A stretch of 64,000 bases of DNA. Source: Salarias fasciatus (lineage: Eukaryota; Chordata; Actinopteri; Blenniiformes; Blenniidae). Under the pieces are notes generated by a model. It was not told where the DNA came from, ran no database searches, and worked only from the letters and a program-made list of their open reading frames with translations. The stretch is taken from positions 16,158,057-16,222,056 of the forward strand of contig NC_043746.1 of assembly GCF_902148845.1 (NCBI RefSeq). The letters run 5' to 3'. Made by a program: the position numbers and the translations under genes. This document shows positions 12,001 to 22,219 of the stretch, one piece after another. Numbering within the stretch: position 1 is the stretch's first letter; every line of letters starts with the position of its first letter.

Positions 12001-15000
12001 GAGTGGCATTAACGTGCCGCGATTCACTGTCAAGTCACCGGTAGTGACTGTGGGAAACAAGCCTTCCAGTTCTGCAAAATTTCAGTATTATTGACGGATT
12101 TCATCACTTCAGCGCTCATAAGCACCGAGCTGCACATGCTGACTTCATCAAAATCAATTCACAGTCCAAGTGTTATGCAACCAAAGCCTCCACAAACACT
12201 TTTCCCACTTTCAACATTTCTGAATTTTTTGGTTACTTGGAAGTTACGTCGCAGACTTGTACCTTATGAATTTTACCAAACCGCTCATCAGTAAAAACAA
12301 TAAAGAGGTTTAGTCTGCATGCGATGAGTCACACAGGGCTGGCGTTTGACGATTAGCTCTGAGGGGGAAGTCGGAAATAATACCAAGACTTCCTGAAGCC
12401 TGCTAATAAGACTAATATGAACTGCTGTGCGAGAGCGTGCGCGCAAACACACAGACACACACACCCCCGTCACACATGAGCCGCACAATCCAATCAGTTG
12501 TGTTTGTATGTGACACACTCAGTACAGTATGTCTGTGGAGTATAGTACTGTATCTGTGTTTATCCAGAAACAGGACACGATCTTTAGGAAAGGGAGAAAA
12601 TGTCTTCGGGACTTAGGATGTGTAAATCTGTATGCACAGAAACAAAGGCGTCTGTGCTACGAGGCGTCAGATTTAGTCAGGCCCTCCTCGCTCCAGCGGG
12701 GGTCACCTCAACGAGCGACGGTCTCTTCATTCATGCGGACACTTCTAAAATACGCTGGTATGTTTACAGTCGCCCGTTTGGAATTTTCAGTCCGCCGTCC
12801 AACTGTGTCAAAGATTACGCTCACTCTTCTTTCCAGGGTCAGGGATAAATTTATGATTTCAAATTTGACAAGGCCAGAATAGCGTCTTAAAACAACTGTA
12901 TTGTGTGTCAAGAAATAGTCAAACGTCAATTGACGAGCGAAAATCCACAAATAAAAACCACTGAACAGTCAAATAATTTGTCACTTCTGCCAAGAGTGAG
13001 CAGAGTTTTCTGTCTTCCTGTGTCTCATGGGTCTGAATAATAAACAGTGGACTGACTGAGTGTGTGTCAGCTTGCCGAGGTGCTGCAGAGGAGGGGCAGT
13101 CTTGGGAAACTCTCTGCTATGGTTGCCATTTTACTCCACTTCCTTTCCCTGAACTACACAAAAACTGGACTGCCTGAATGTGTGCTTCCTGTTGAACGAG
13201 CCAAAAAGCAGGTAGAAAAAGCAGAAGCTGCCTTCAGCTGCGGTTATCTTCTCTGCCTCTGTTCTGTGGGATCATCAAAAGTCAGGAGAAAACTGTGTAT
13301 GTGGCAACTCTGAATTGACCCCACAGGTCACAGTCTTGTGGAAACGGGTGTATAAAAATATGAATTGATTTATTTCCACACAGAATCGGGAAGTGACTAA
13401 TGAAGCGATAAAAAAAAAAAAAAAAAAATGCAGAATAAGACACAGAGAGAATGAGCGGAATTTGAAATACTGATGTAGCAAATAAAAATGGCCAAAGATT
13501 GCAATGTAGGGAACTTCTTTATAGGGTTTTTTTTCTAATTTAAACAAACTTTCAAAGATAAAGGGAGAGAGGGAATGAAAGGATGAACACAGAAAACCAC
13601 AGGTACAGCAACAGGAAGTAAATCTCACCATTCTGTGTGCCCTCCCTACATCACCCCGGAAGATTTACACAACCCGTATGCTTCAGCTGTGGCCTGAGGG
13701 TGTTTTAAGTGCTGGTTCAACAGCACTGCAATTGCAAACAGTAAAAATACCAAACTGAGTCTCAGCAAAGTGAAAGCGAGCATGTGAGCATGTTGCTTCA
13801 TGCAGGTTTATTTTTTGCATTTGTGAAAATCTGTCTGGGTTTGTGTCAGGGTCTGTAAAAAGAGGGCAGCATATGTGGTATAGCTAAAGGTTAAACTCAG
13901 TTAATACTTGTGAGCGGATAAAGAAAGAACGGTGGTTACTGTGTGTGTGTGTGTGTGTGTGCGCACGTGTGTGTGAAGCAGACCTCTGCTTATCCTCTGT
14001 TTCTCCCCCGACAGAATTCCTGGGGTGTCGATGATACTGATGCTCTCCAGGACCGGGTTCGGCAGCTGGGCACACATAAACCTGAAGGGGAAAGAACAGA
14101 GATGAGACAAAGAAGCGAACGGCAGAGAAAACGAAAGCAAAAGTTTGTACGAGGAAAAAGATAGAGGGCACCAAGACCGTGACACATGAGGGCACACCGA
14201 ATGAGGGTAAAGAGAGCACAGAGATCCAGTCAGGAGGAGATGTTTATATATAAAGCTTGGCATTAAACAAGTACGCCTCTGCAGTTTTTCAGTAATGGCC
14301 TCTGCACTCTCAGGCCCAGACACCAGTGGAATTCACCCTGGAAGAAACCCCGGCCTCAAAAAAAGATGGCATTTACAAGGCACGAGAGAGGAAAATAAGA
14401 GGATTGTTGTCCAAATGCAAAAAACAAAAAAAAAACAAAAAAAACCAACAACAACAAAAGAAAAACAACAGTGTGTAGTAAAAGTTTTGAGAATGAATTC
14501 AAATAGACTGAAGAAAACTGAGCAGCTTGTAACAGCAACAACTAAATCCAAACCTTTTGACCTAGTTTAATATTTTATCTGAATTGTAATTCTTCAGCCA
14601 ACATTGAGACTGAAAACCATGTTTCTTCTTGTCACTAGCGGTTATTGCAGTCATTCATTCATACTACAATACAAACCAAAAACAAACAAATAAAAAGCAT
14701 TCAAAGACAAAGAGTTGACAATGTGCGCAAACAGACAACAGTGTTGATACACACAATTTATAATCATCACCATCTACAAGAGGCGGTGGTTCTGCAGTTA
14801 AAGCTCGTCTCATTGGTACTGCGGTTTCTTCCAACTGTTCAAACACTCATGCTGAAGAGTCACTGTTGACTGTAAATTGCCCACAGATGAGAAAATGAAA
14901 GTGTGAATCTGTCTTCACGTTTGCTCTGTGATAGACTGGTCCAGAGAGTACGATGCCCTCACCCATAGTCATTAGAAAAGCAGTACTGAAGATGGATGGA

Positions 15001-18000
15001 TATACATTACAACGAATAAGTCAGCCTATACAAAGTTGAATTTTCAGTTTACGTCATTAAATCAAAGTGAAGAGGTTTTGCTGGTAGGAGGTCACCACTG
15101 ATGTAATGCCAGTTAAGAAGGAAAACACTGGGACAATACACAATAAGCTACAAATTGTAGGTCTGAGTCTTTCCCAGTGAAACATAATTCACTGCACAAT
15201 AATCTGTTTTTAGCTGAAACACTGGGATTTAAACTTTAAATAATGCTGCTCTCCAAAAGAAATCCAGCCAAGACGCACACAAACACAGACAGACATACAT
15301 ACGCACAATGTAGCGTGAGAGAAGATGGCTGGTTTTGCATAAACCCACAGTGTCCCACTCAGGACAAAGAAAGGGATTGTTAAGACACCCCCACAGCTCG
15401 GGGTGCTACTCCTCACTCCACTGCCCCTTCAGCCAAATTGAACCGATACTCTCAACATGAGCTCAGAGGCGCCTGGGTCACAAGACTGAGGAAAAACTCT
15501 GCTTTTACATTCCTGCTGCAACCGCACCGAGCGTAGATACTCACACACACACACACAAAGCATGAACCCCAACAGAGGGCCGACCCCACGCCCAGGGGGG
15601 GGGAGGAAAAATCCACAAAGACCAAGTCACAGAAATATGAGAGAGGGCCTTCTTGTCCTGTCCATCCAACACAGCATTACATTACAATACCAGCATCAGC
15701 CAAAGATAACAAACATGCAGGTTTTTCCCCTCCTGCTCGTGACGGACGGCGTATGATATCCAGCTGGAATTTTGGCTCAGACTTTCCATTTAAGTATCTA
15801 TCCCAACAATTTTCCACACAGCGCCTAAAGGCAAAAACAAATGGTGCTACGGGTTCAGCTGAAGTTTCTTAGAAACAGAGGATCCCCACCAGGCACGGAG
15901 CCCAACGGCCCATATTTGTGATCCCTTACTGTTTGATTACAGCATTTAAAAACAGAGGAATTGAATGGAGGCATGTGTTAGTGCCCCGCAGCAGTCCTGC
16001 CTTTTAATTGAAGTCTGGCTCCAACTGATGACAGTAGGTTTTCCTCTTCCACTCCACTCTCCGACCTACGGCCTTGCCTCACATCGTAACCTCAACTTCC
16101 CGCAGGACAGAGGAAACGGGGCGGTTGTGGCTCTCTGCACCGGGAGGCTATGACTGTGTCACTTTTCCACGCTTGCTTCCTGTAAACTCTTGCCTTGCGT
16201 GGGTTGCCAGCATTCTGTCCTCATATCTGCATGTGTCTTCGTGTGTATTCATTATGTGCTCTTGAAGTCCGCACATTTGTATCTCTGGAAAGCTGCGGAG
16301 TCAGCATCCAGGAATAACAGGCCTTGAGCCGGACAGGACGAAGCAGGACAGTGCGAGCCAGGGTGGGCCAGTGCGGAACTTCAACTTTGCTGACTCTGGT
16401 TTTACCGAGTAATGGCTCACAGAGAGCTCAGAAACACACACTGGGGCCTCCGCCTGCAGTCACACTGAATATAAAAAAGGAACAAGAGCTGAAGAATATG
16501 CATGCTCATCTGGAGGCGGAAAAATAGCTAGGATGTCATTTCTGCAAAAAACTAATACTAAAAGAAAAAAAACATGATGCTTCATGACAAAATGGTAAAA
16601 ACAGTACAAATATTGACAAAATAGGAGTTAACACCTTCTGTTAAGCAGGTTGAACCTGGAGCTGCAAGGCTTGCTTGACTGATTTGTATTTACTGTTCAT
16701 AAATAACTGTTTTTGCTAAGAGCAATTCTCATCACAGCGTGGTAGTTAAAGGCTAATCTGAGGGCGGAATGACTGTAGTTAAAGTCTCGCCACAGAAGCC
16801 ACCAATCAAAGACTTCTGAAATCAGCCAATTAACACCGTGACCCCTGACACAAGCACTAAAGCAAATTCAGTCAAAATGTTTTCAGACTTCTGAGAGGAG
16901 AATCTTGAGAGAGGGTGTTATCAGTCGAGTCTGTTCTGTACTGTGTGAACTGTTTAAAGCAGGCTGTGCACCTGCTCACACTGAAGTCATAACCTGGAAT
17001 GCACGATCACATGACCTCGAAACCAGTGCAGGATCATTCTAGCCTGCATGTGCTTTTGAGACAAAGATGCATGTAAAACAGAACAACAAATCCCAGGATA
17101 CGACAAAACTACGTCCAACAGTTTGACAAATGATGCTACAGTGGACAATGGCCTTTGTTTACGCACCATCTTATCTGGTTTCCCCTCAAGTCTCTAATAA
17201 ACTCACAGAAGTGAATGCTGCTCATGTGAATTCTAACACCCCCTGTATGCTCTTTGAAGTGTTATCTGGAAAAAAATGTGACTTCAGTGATGTTTGTTGG
17301 CAGATGTCTGCACTCCTGAAAGATAAGTCAAACACTCCACATAATTGAAGGAAGGGATGTCAGTGGATAATGGGAAATAGCCTAACTGGGGAAGTGTCAA
17401 CTTGAGTGTTTGTATCACTACACAGCATATGGCATCACACCCCGAACTCGATAATCTGGGGTTAATAACGGATTAAGATCAGAAACACCCAAGAGTTAGA
17501 CATTTGTTTGTTCATTATTTAGCCATCTGTCTGGCTTGCTGTTCCTGAGTCGGGTGACACCACAATGGTCCACCGGAGACACAACCTCGATGGGAATTGA
17601 CACCATCAACAAGCGTGTTAAACATCTGGGGTCACTACAATTCCACACACAACAAACTGGATTCAGATGTTGTAGTTTTCACGGCCATACTGGCCCTGAC
17701 GCACAGCACCTTGGCCTTGCAGTCACACCTTACGCAACGGGAATGGGTGGAGCGTTTGACACACATTAAAACATGACAAGACTCTTTTCACTTCTTCAAT
17801 TTGCATAAACTTGTTTTTACTTTTCAGTTTCGATCTTACCTGTATTGACAAAGAGTGTAATTTTTACATCGTGTCTCAATGCTATGTTGCGTGAACAACA
17901 AAAGTTCCACCTGAGGAAGACTCATGAGTCATCATGAGTTGTGTCATCAGGTCAGTTTTGACATCAGAAGTGGACATCCTGCTTTAACAAAGGTTTTTAA

Positions 18001-19395
18001 GTGTGTTTCACTGAACACTTGGCTGACAACTGAGAACTTTCCTGGAAGTTTCCTCAGCATGAGTGTATTGTCAGAATAATTAATGTCACATGAGCCCAAA
18101 CGCCCTTCATGATTTTCAGCCCATCTCGACAGTGACCATATTGGCAGTTGTCTCTAAAACATTATTTTTTTTGTGTGATACTGTTTTACTCTGGACTTAC
18201 ATCTGAAGATAGAACTGTGAGTGGTATGGCAGCTGGCTTAATTGCCACAAATATGTTACAACCATACAAGATGATAAATACCTAAAGCTTTAATCTTTTC
18301 TCAGATAAGACGTCATAGATACTCAGATACTGAATAAAGGACGGCAGCTCTTTGGTGTACTTACATGTCCAGAAGATATGAACGTTATGGCTCAGAGGAC
18401 ATAACAAGGTCAGTATGTTGCCAAGCAACATTGTTTACAAAGATTTTTTAACACTGAAGTGGGGAAGGCTGTGACCCTGGGACAAAATGTCTGAAGAGTG
18501 ACCTTGCCAGGTGCCTTTGGGAAGAAGTGCGTGCGGAGGAGAGGGGGCACACCTAGAACTGGAAAGATTTCTTCAAAGTGAAAGGGAAAGGAGTTCATAT
18601 TCAAGAAAAGAGCAGATGGAAAGCACCTTCCGTTAATTTCCCATGTTATACCCGGGCTAGATCTGCCACCTGTCTGTTGACACTAAACACCACATTCCTG
18701 CACGACTATGAAAGAAAAGCGAAGTCTCACACTCACACACCTAGCTTTACTAGCAAATGTTATGTAAAAGCGTGCTAAAAGTGTGGTGCAGGTGAAGCTT
18801 TGCAGGAAGAGCGCTGAAGTCGCGGGCGGGGTGATGTCATGACTTCCTCACCCACAGCTGTATCAACTACTGACAGTTCAGCTGAAGCGTGGCACTGACA
18901 TGGCGCTCACTCATTCACAAATCAATGAGTAACTACGTGCTCGTGTCCTGCAGTCCCACAGTGTTCACATTTAAGCTCTTTACTGGGGACTTGGCCCCGG
19001 CTTTACCTGTTGAGGAATGCGTTGCCAAAGGCGTTGAGTTTTCGGAAGGGCTTCTTGGGGTCGACCACCAGAGCGTTACCCGGGATCACCCCCTCCTGCT
19101 CGCCGTGCATCACCGAGATGAAGCAGTCCGTGGTGGGCTCGGGGCCAATCCGCATGCCGGGGAAGTCCTGCTCCATGAGGTGCCGGATGAAGGTGGTCTT
19201 ACCGGTGGAGTACTGACCCACCAGGAGCACCATGGGCTTGTTGTCGAAGTCGGCATCTTCGAGAGCGGGGGAGTGGAAGTCGTGGAACCGATACGTGTCC
19301 TCGAGGGGGAACAGTTTGGTCCGGTAGAGCCGCCGCAGCCCCTCCGACACGTTCTGGAACAGCTCCGGGTCCTTCTTCAAGTTTTTCCTGAACAT
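6031..19395 (-). CDS. ehd1: EH-domain ATPase of endocytic recycling (ehd1)
   Basis: Six coding exons in transcript order (19395-19007, 14081-13984, 8666-8425, 7801-7631, 7046-6882, 6564-6031) close in phase to 532 residues; human EHD1 has 534. EHD proteins are dynamin-like ATPases that tubulate membranes of the recycling endosome and bind NPF motifs through a C-terminal EH domain. The N-terminal domain shows the P-loop GQYSTGKTT (residues 60-68), [12 protein letters not shown] and NKAD. The C-terminal EH domain carries the calcium loop [15 protein letters not shown]1-type residues NDIARLM and [11 protein letters not shown] (EHD3 has HDIAQLM and IDKDGMLDDDE) favour EHD1; the [13 protein letters not shown] start suggests one of the two teleost ehd1 copies. 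The donor of the second coding exon (13984) is weak (GTCTGC) and followed by a CA repeat. The two long introns contain only old repeats. Exact teleost copy (a or b) is not settled. Confidence 0.93.
7928..7950. repeat. (AC)n microsatellite in an ehd1 intron
   Basis: A short uninterrupted AC run lies in the 623-base intron between the coding exons at 7631-7801 and 8425-8666. No function is visible. Confidence 0.85.
10037..10052 (+). repeat. Run of 16 G
   Basis: A 16-base G homopolymer, just after GGAGGT, lies in an ehd1 intron. On the transcribed strand of ehd1 it is a C run. It could form quadruplex structures and is a likely sequencing weak spot. Confidence 0.9.
10649..10920 (+). repeat. Old SINE-like interspersed repeat, copy 2
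   Basis: It contains CTGTGGTTAGCATTCCCACCTC (an A-box-like head with the TTAGCA that follows it), then AGGTTAATCGGGACTCTAAG and TTGCCCGTAGGTGAGTG, segments typical of the same fish repeat as copies 1, 3, 4 and 5. It is strongly diverged and lies in an ehd1 intron. Confidence 0.6.
13941..13977. repeat. (GT)n repeat just inside an ehd1 intron
   Basis: On the ehd1 transcript this reads as a CA repeat with a CACGTGCGC interruption, beginning about seven bases after the GT donor of the exon that ends at 13984. CA repeats are known hnRNP L binding sites; any role at this donor is inference. Confidence 0.85.
14773..15001 (+). repeat. Old SINE-like interspersed repeat, copy 3
   Basis: It carries GGCGGTGGTTCTGCAGTTAAAGC, then GTAAATTGCCCACAGATGAG, TCTGTGATAGACTGGTCCAG and a terminal GATGGATGGAT. 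The order of blocks is the same as in copies 2 and 5. It is diverged and intronic in ehd1. Confidence 0.6.
15010..18990. other. 5' part of the long first coding intron of ehd1
   Basis: I see no exon, RNA gene or well-preserved mobile element in this intronic stretch. Open frames are short and without family resemblance. Confidence 0.4.
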
Positions 19396-19769
19396 GGTGG
19401 CTGGCTTCTGCCCTCAGCTGCTGCCGTTCGTCCCCTTGAGTAATTATTCGGTTCGGTGGGGTGGAGGTCTCACGCCGCCAGAGGAGTGTAGCTGCCTTCT
19501 GAAATGGAGCGACGACTGGGCGAGGTCTGGAAGTTTTAATCCCCACCCTCCTCTTCTAGGTCGAGCCAGTAGCCGCGCAGGGACGGTCAGTCATTCAGAT
19601 GAGCCTCCCTCTCCGGTGAGCCGTTCCAGGGTCAGCTCCGAGCCGTGGGCCGCTTTATTCCCCGCTAACGCTTTATAAATGGGACGAAAATACAAGCGAA
19701 AGCACCCCAGAGGACACCGCACCCCCGCTCTGCTAGCACCTGCTGTCACGTAGCCCCTAAAAAAGGCAC

Positions 19770-20088
19770 CGACACCGGAAGCGACACGTGCTCGTCAAAT
19801 TAAAAGCCCCGTGAGCGCGAGCAACGCCCCCAACCGTTCAAATTTATATCTCACGATGGATTAAAAAATATAAAATAGGAAAAAAAACGGAGGCAAATGC
19901 AAAGAATAAATGCTAAAAAGAAAAATATCGAAACCACAAAATAAGAAACACTAAAAAAATCTTACTTATAGCTTATAAAAACGAGTTGAAAGAGCGTCAC
20001 CAGAAGCGACACACCCACTTTAAAATAAAAGCCCTGCAAGACGCTCTGCGTTCAAATGTAAACTTCATGACGAATTAAATAAGAATAC
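19770..20088. repeat. Diverged local duplication upstream of ehd1
   Basis: 19770-19870 and 19993-20088 share an ordered series of blocks: GAAGCGACAC, then AAATTAAAAGCCC or AAAATAAAAGCCC, then GTTCAAAT, then a GATGGATTAAA or GACGAATTAAA. The copies are about 220 bases apart in direct orientation. The first copy contains an ETS-like ACCGGAAGC that is altered in the second (ACCAGAAGC). Confidence 0.5.
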
Positions 20089-20099
20089 TAACAGATATA

Positions 20100-21640
20100 A
20101 CTCAAGAAGAAAGTTGGAATAGGATGAAGACACAAGAATGAAAAGTTGAGGAAAAACAGAAAGGAAAAACGAAACACAAAATGGTTCCATTATACATTAT
20201 TTTTTCTTTGCTGTGAGGCAGAATATATGTGATGAAAATGTCTATAGGCTATATTTTCAAAAACCAAAAAAATTACAATTACTAAAATTGCAAAAATTAT
20301 TTTAACATAAAGTCGATTTTATTGATACCTTCTGGTTGTGAATGCTTTTTACAAAGTTGGCATAAGAGGTTAATGCTTTGAGGTAGCTAATTCTTATGCC
20401 ATTATCACTGATATCTAAGATTGCATCTCACTGTTGCATTGTGTCCACTGCTCATAAGTAATTTGTCTTTAAAAAGGAAAGAAAGAAAGAAAATCAGCGT
20501 TTAATGAAATATTTACAATTTGCTTGTCGGTTTGGAGTGGTTGGTTGGAGCCTCTTCCAAGCTGGGTTTGTCCCATGGGCCTCGTGTTTGACAATCTTGA
20601 TCTAAAGTATGAGTGAAGGTACAAAACTAACAGAAGGTGAAAGCAGAAAAAAAAAAGTTGACAAAAGTTTGATCACAAGAGAAAGAACCAAAGAAGAGTG
20701 AGTGTGGATTGTATCATTCATGTCAAACAATATGTATTATTTTCCTGATGCTCTTAATAAAAATGTCTTTTTCGAACAGTTAAAATAGAATAATTTCTTG
20801 ATTTATTATTTCTTATTTTTTATTGATTGATTTTATGATATGTCTTTCTTATCTTTCCTGCAGGGGTTGTCACAATGTTTTTCTTGTCTTCTCCATGTCA
20901 CACAAGCCTTCACACACTCCTTCACTACATCCATGAGTACTTTTTGAGATCTTCCTCTTCTTCTGTCTGGCTGACTCTTTTTTTTCCCATTGTTATGTGT
21001 ATTTCATTCAAGAAATATGTTTTGTTTATCTTTACCTCCAGTGTGACTGTAGCTGTTGGCGTCTGTTCTTCAGTTTTGTTTGCATTACACAAAACTAAAA
21101 CTACAACATTTATGCATTAATTTTTCATTTGTAATAACTTTCCTTCAATAAAATATTTGATTTGGCATTGTTTCACTTTGTGTGTGCATGAGTGCTTGCA
21201 TGTGTCTTAATCAGATATGAAATAAAACAGTGAAATTGAAAGATCATCTTATGTGTAAATGTTTTTGCTTTTGATTTGAATCTTTTATAAACATTTATTT
21301 CAGGCTTAACTTCACATGATTTCATTTGTGTACTTCTTGGATGTGGTGGAATCTTTTATTTTTATTTTTTGTAAGCATATCGACTTGTGTTTCAGTTTTG
21401 ATATTTGTTCTTCCAAAAAATGTTCTTAGTAGCATTTGAGTTAACATCATGACAACTGAATAAAGACAGTCAGCTAGTGTGAAGTTCCTTTGTTGTAACT
21501 TTAAAGCATAATTAAATTTTAAATCATTCTATACTGATTTATCTCCCAAAAATAGAGTGATAAGTATGTTGTCTTCCAACCTAATCTTTGAGATTTAAGT
21601 ACACAAACAGAATTAAACAGAAACACAGAGACAGATGCAC
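20100..21640. other. A/T-rich intergenic DNA between ehd1 and mir-194
   Basis: There is no exon chain and no recognisable element. Open frames on either strand are short and low-complexity. It may be downstream of the mir-194 primary transcript. Confidence 0.4.
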
Positions 21641-21661
21641 CGATTCATGAGATATGTTTCA

Positions 21662-21667
21662 TTTTAT
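21662..21667 (-). terminator. Possible poly(A) signal of the mir-194 primary transcript
   Basis: A minus-strand AATAAA lies about 130 bases downstream of the hairpin. Its use is inferred from position only. Confidence 0.3.
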
Positions 21668-21794
21668 TGTGCTGAACAATCTGGACACAGAGAATCATGC
21701 AACAGAAATCTAAATCAAAAAAACCAATAAACACAAAGTGTCACTGTAAACAAGCAGCAGAGTCTCAGCAGTGTTTGGGTGACAAGAGGTGTCC

Positions 21795-21865
21795 CTCCAC
21801 AGATAACAGCAGCTCCACTGGAAGCCAGAGTTTTTCCATATGGAGATGCTGTTACAGCTGGTGAG
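21795..21865 (-). ncRNA. mir194: miR-194 precursor hairpin
   Basis: Read on the minus strand, the 5' arm (21856 down to 21835) starts TGTAACAGCATCTCC and matches the mature miR-194 I remember at 20 of 22 positions, including the whole seed GTAACAG. The 3' arm (21821-21800) starts CCAGTGGAGCTGCTG and folds back onto the 5' arm, pairing over about 20 positions with the A/A mismatch and bulge usual near the loop. The loop is about 13 bases (21822-21834). The hairpin lies about 2.4 kb upstream of the ehd1 start codon on the same strand. In human, MIR194-2 and MIR192 lie next to EHD1 (from memory), which supports the call. A minus-strand AATAAA at 21662-21667 could end the primary transcript. Short open frames across this stretch are then incidental. 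miR-194 is enriched in liver and gut. Confidence 0.88.
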
Positions 21866-22219
21866 ACCCACAGAAACAACACAGCTGGCAGCACAACCAC
21901 AAGATTTGTCCTTTTGCACTGACATCAACTGTCCTAAAGACAAAAAACATGTTCCTTAATTGTGACTTCAGCTTGCACCTCAGACTCACCTTGGATATGG
22001 TTGTTATATCCTCTTTGCCATAGAAGTGTGTATAATCAATATTACAATCTGCTGTGCTGCATTTAGTCTTGAACATCCACAGAAACGTGGAGAAAGATAC
22101 GGCCATGCTGCCCTCTTTGGTCAGCAGGTCTTCACTACACAAGCTCAGCTGAACTCTATTACCTTTATTGTACATTTCAGACTTATATCATTTAACAACC
22201 GAGGATCATAAAAAGTTTG

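Noticed and set aside
21710-22175. Two overlapping minus-strand frames that looked like small membrane-protein exons
   Set aside because: They span the mir-194 hairpin, do not join in phase with any splice pair I could find, and resemble no family.
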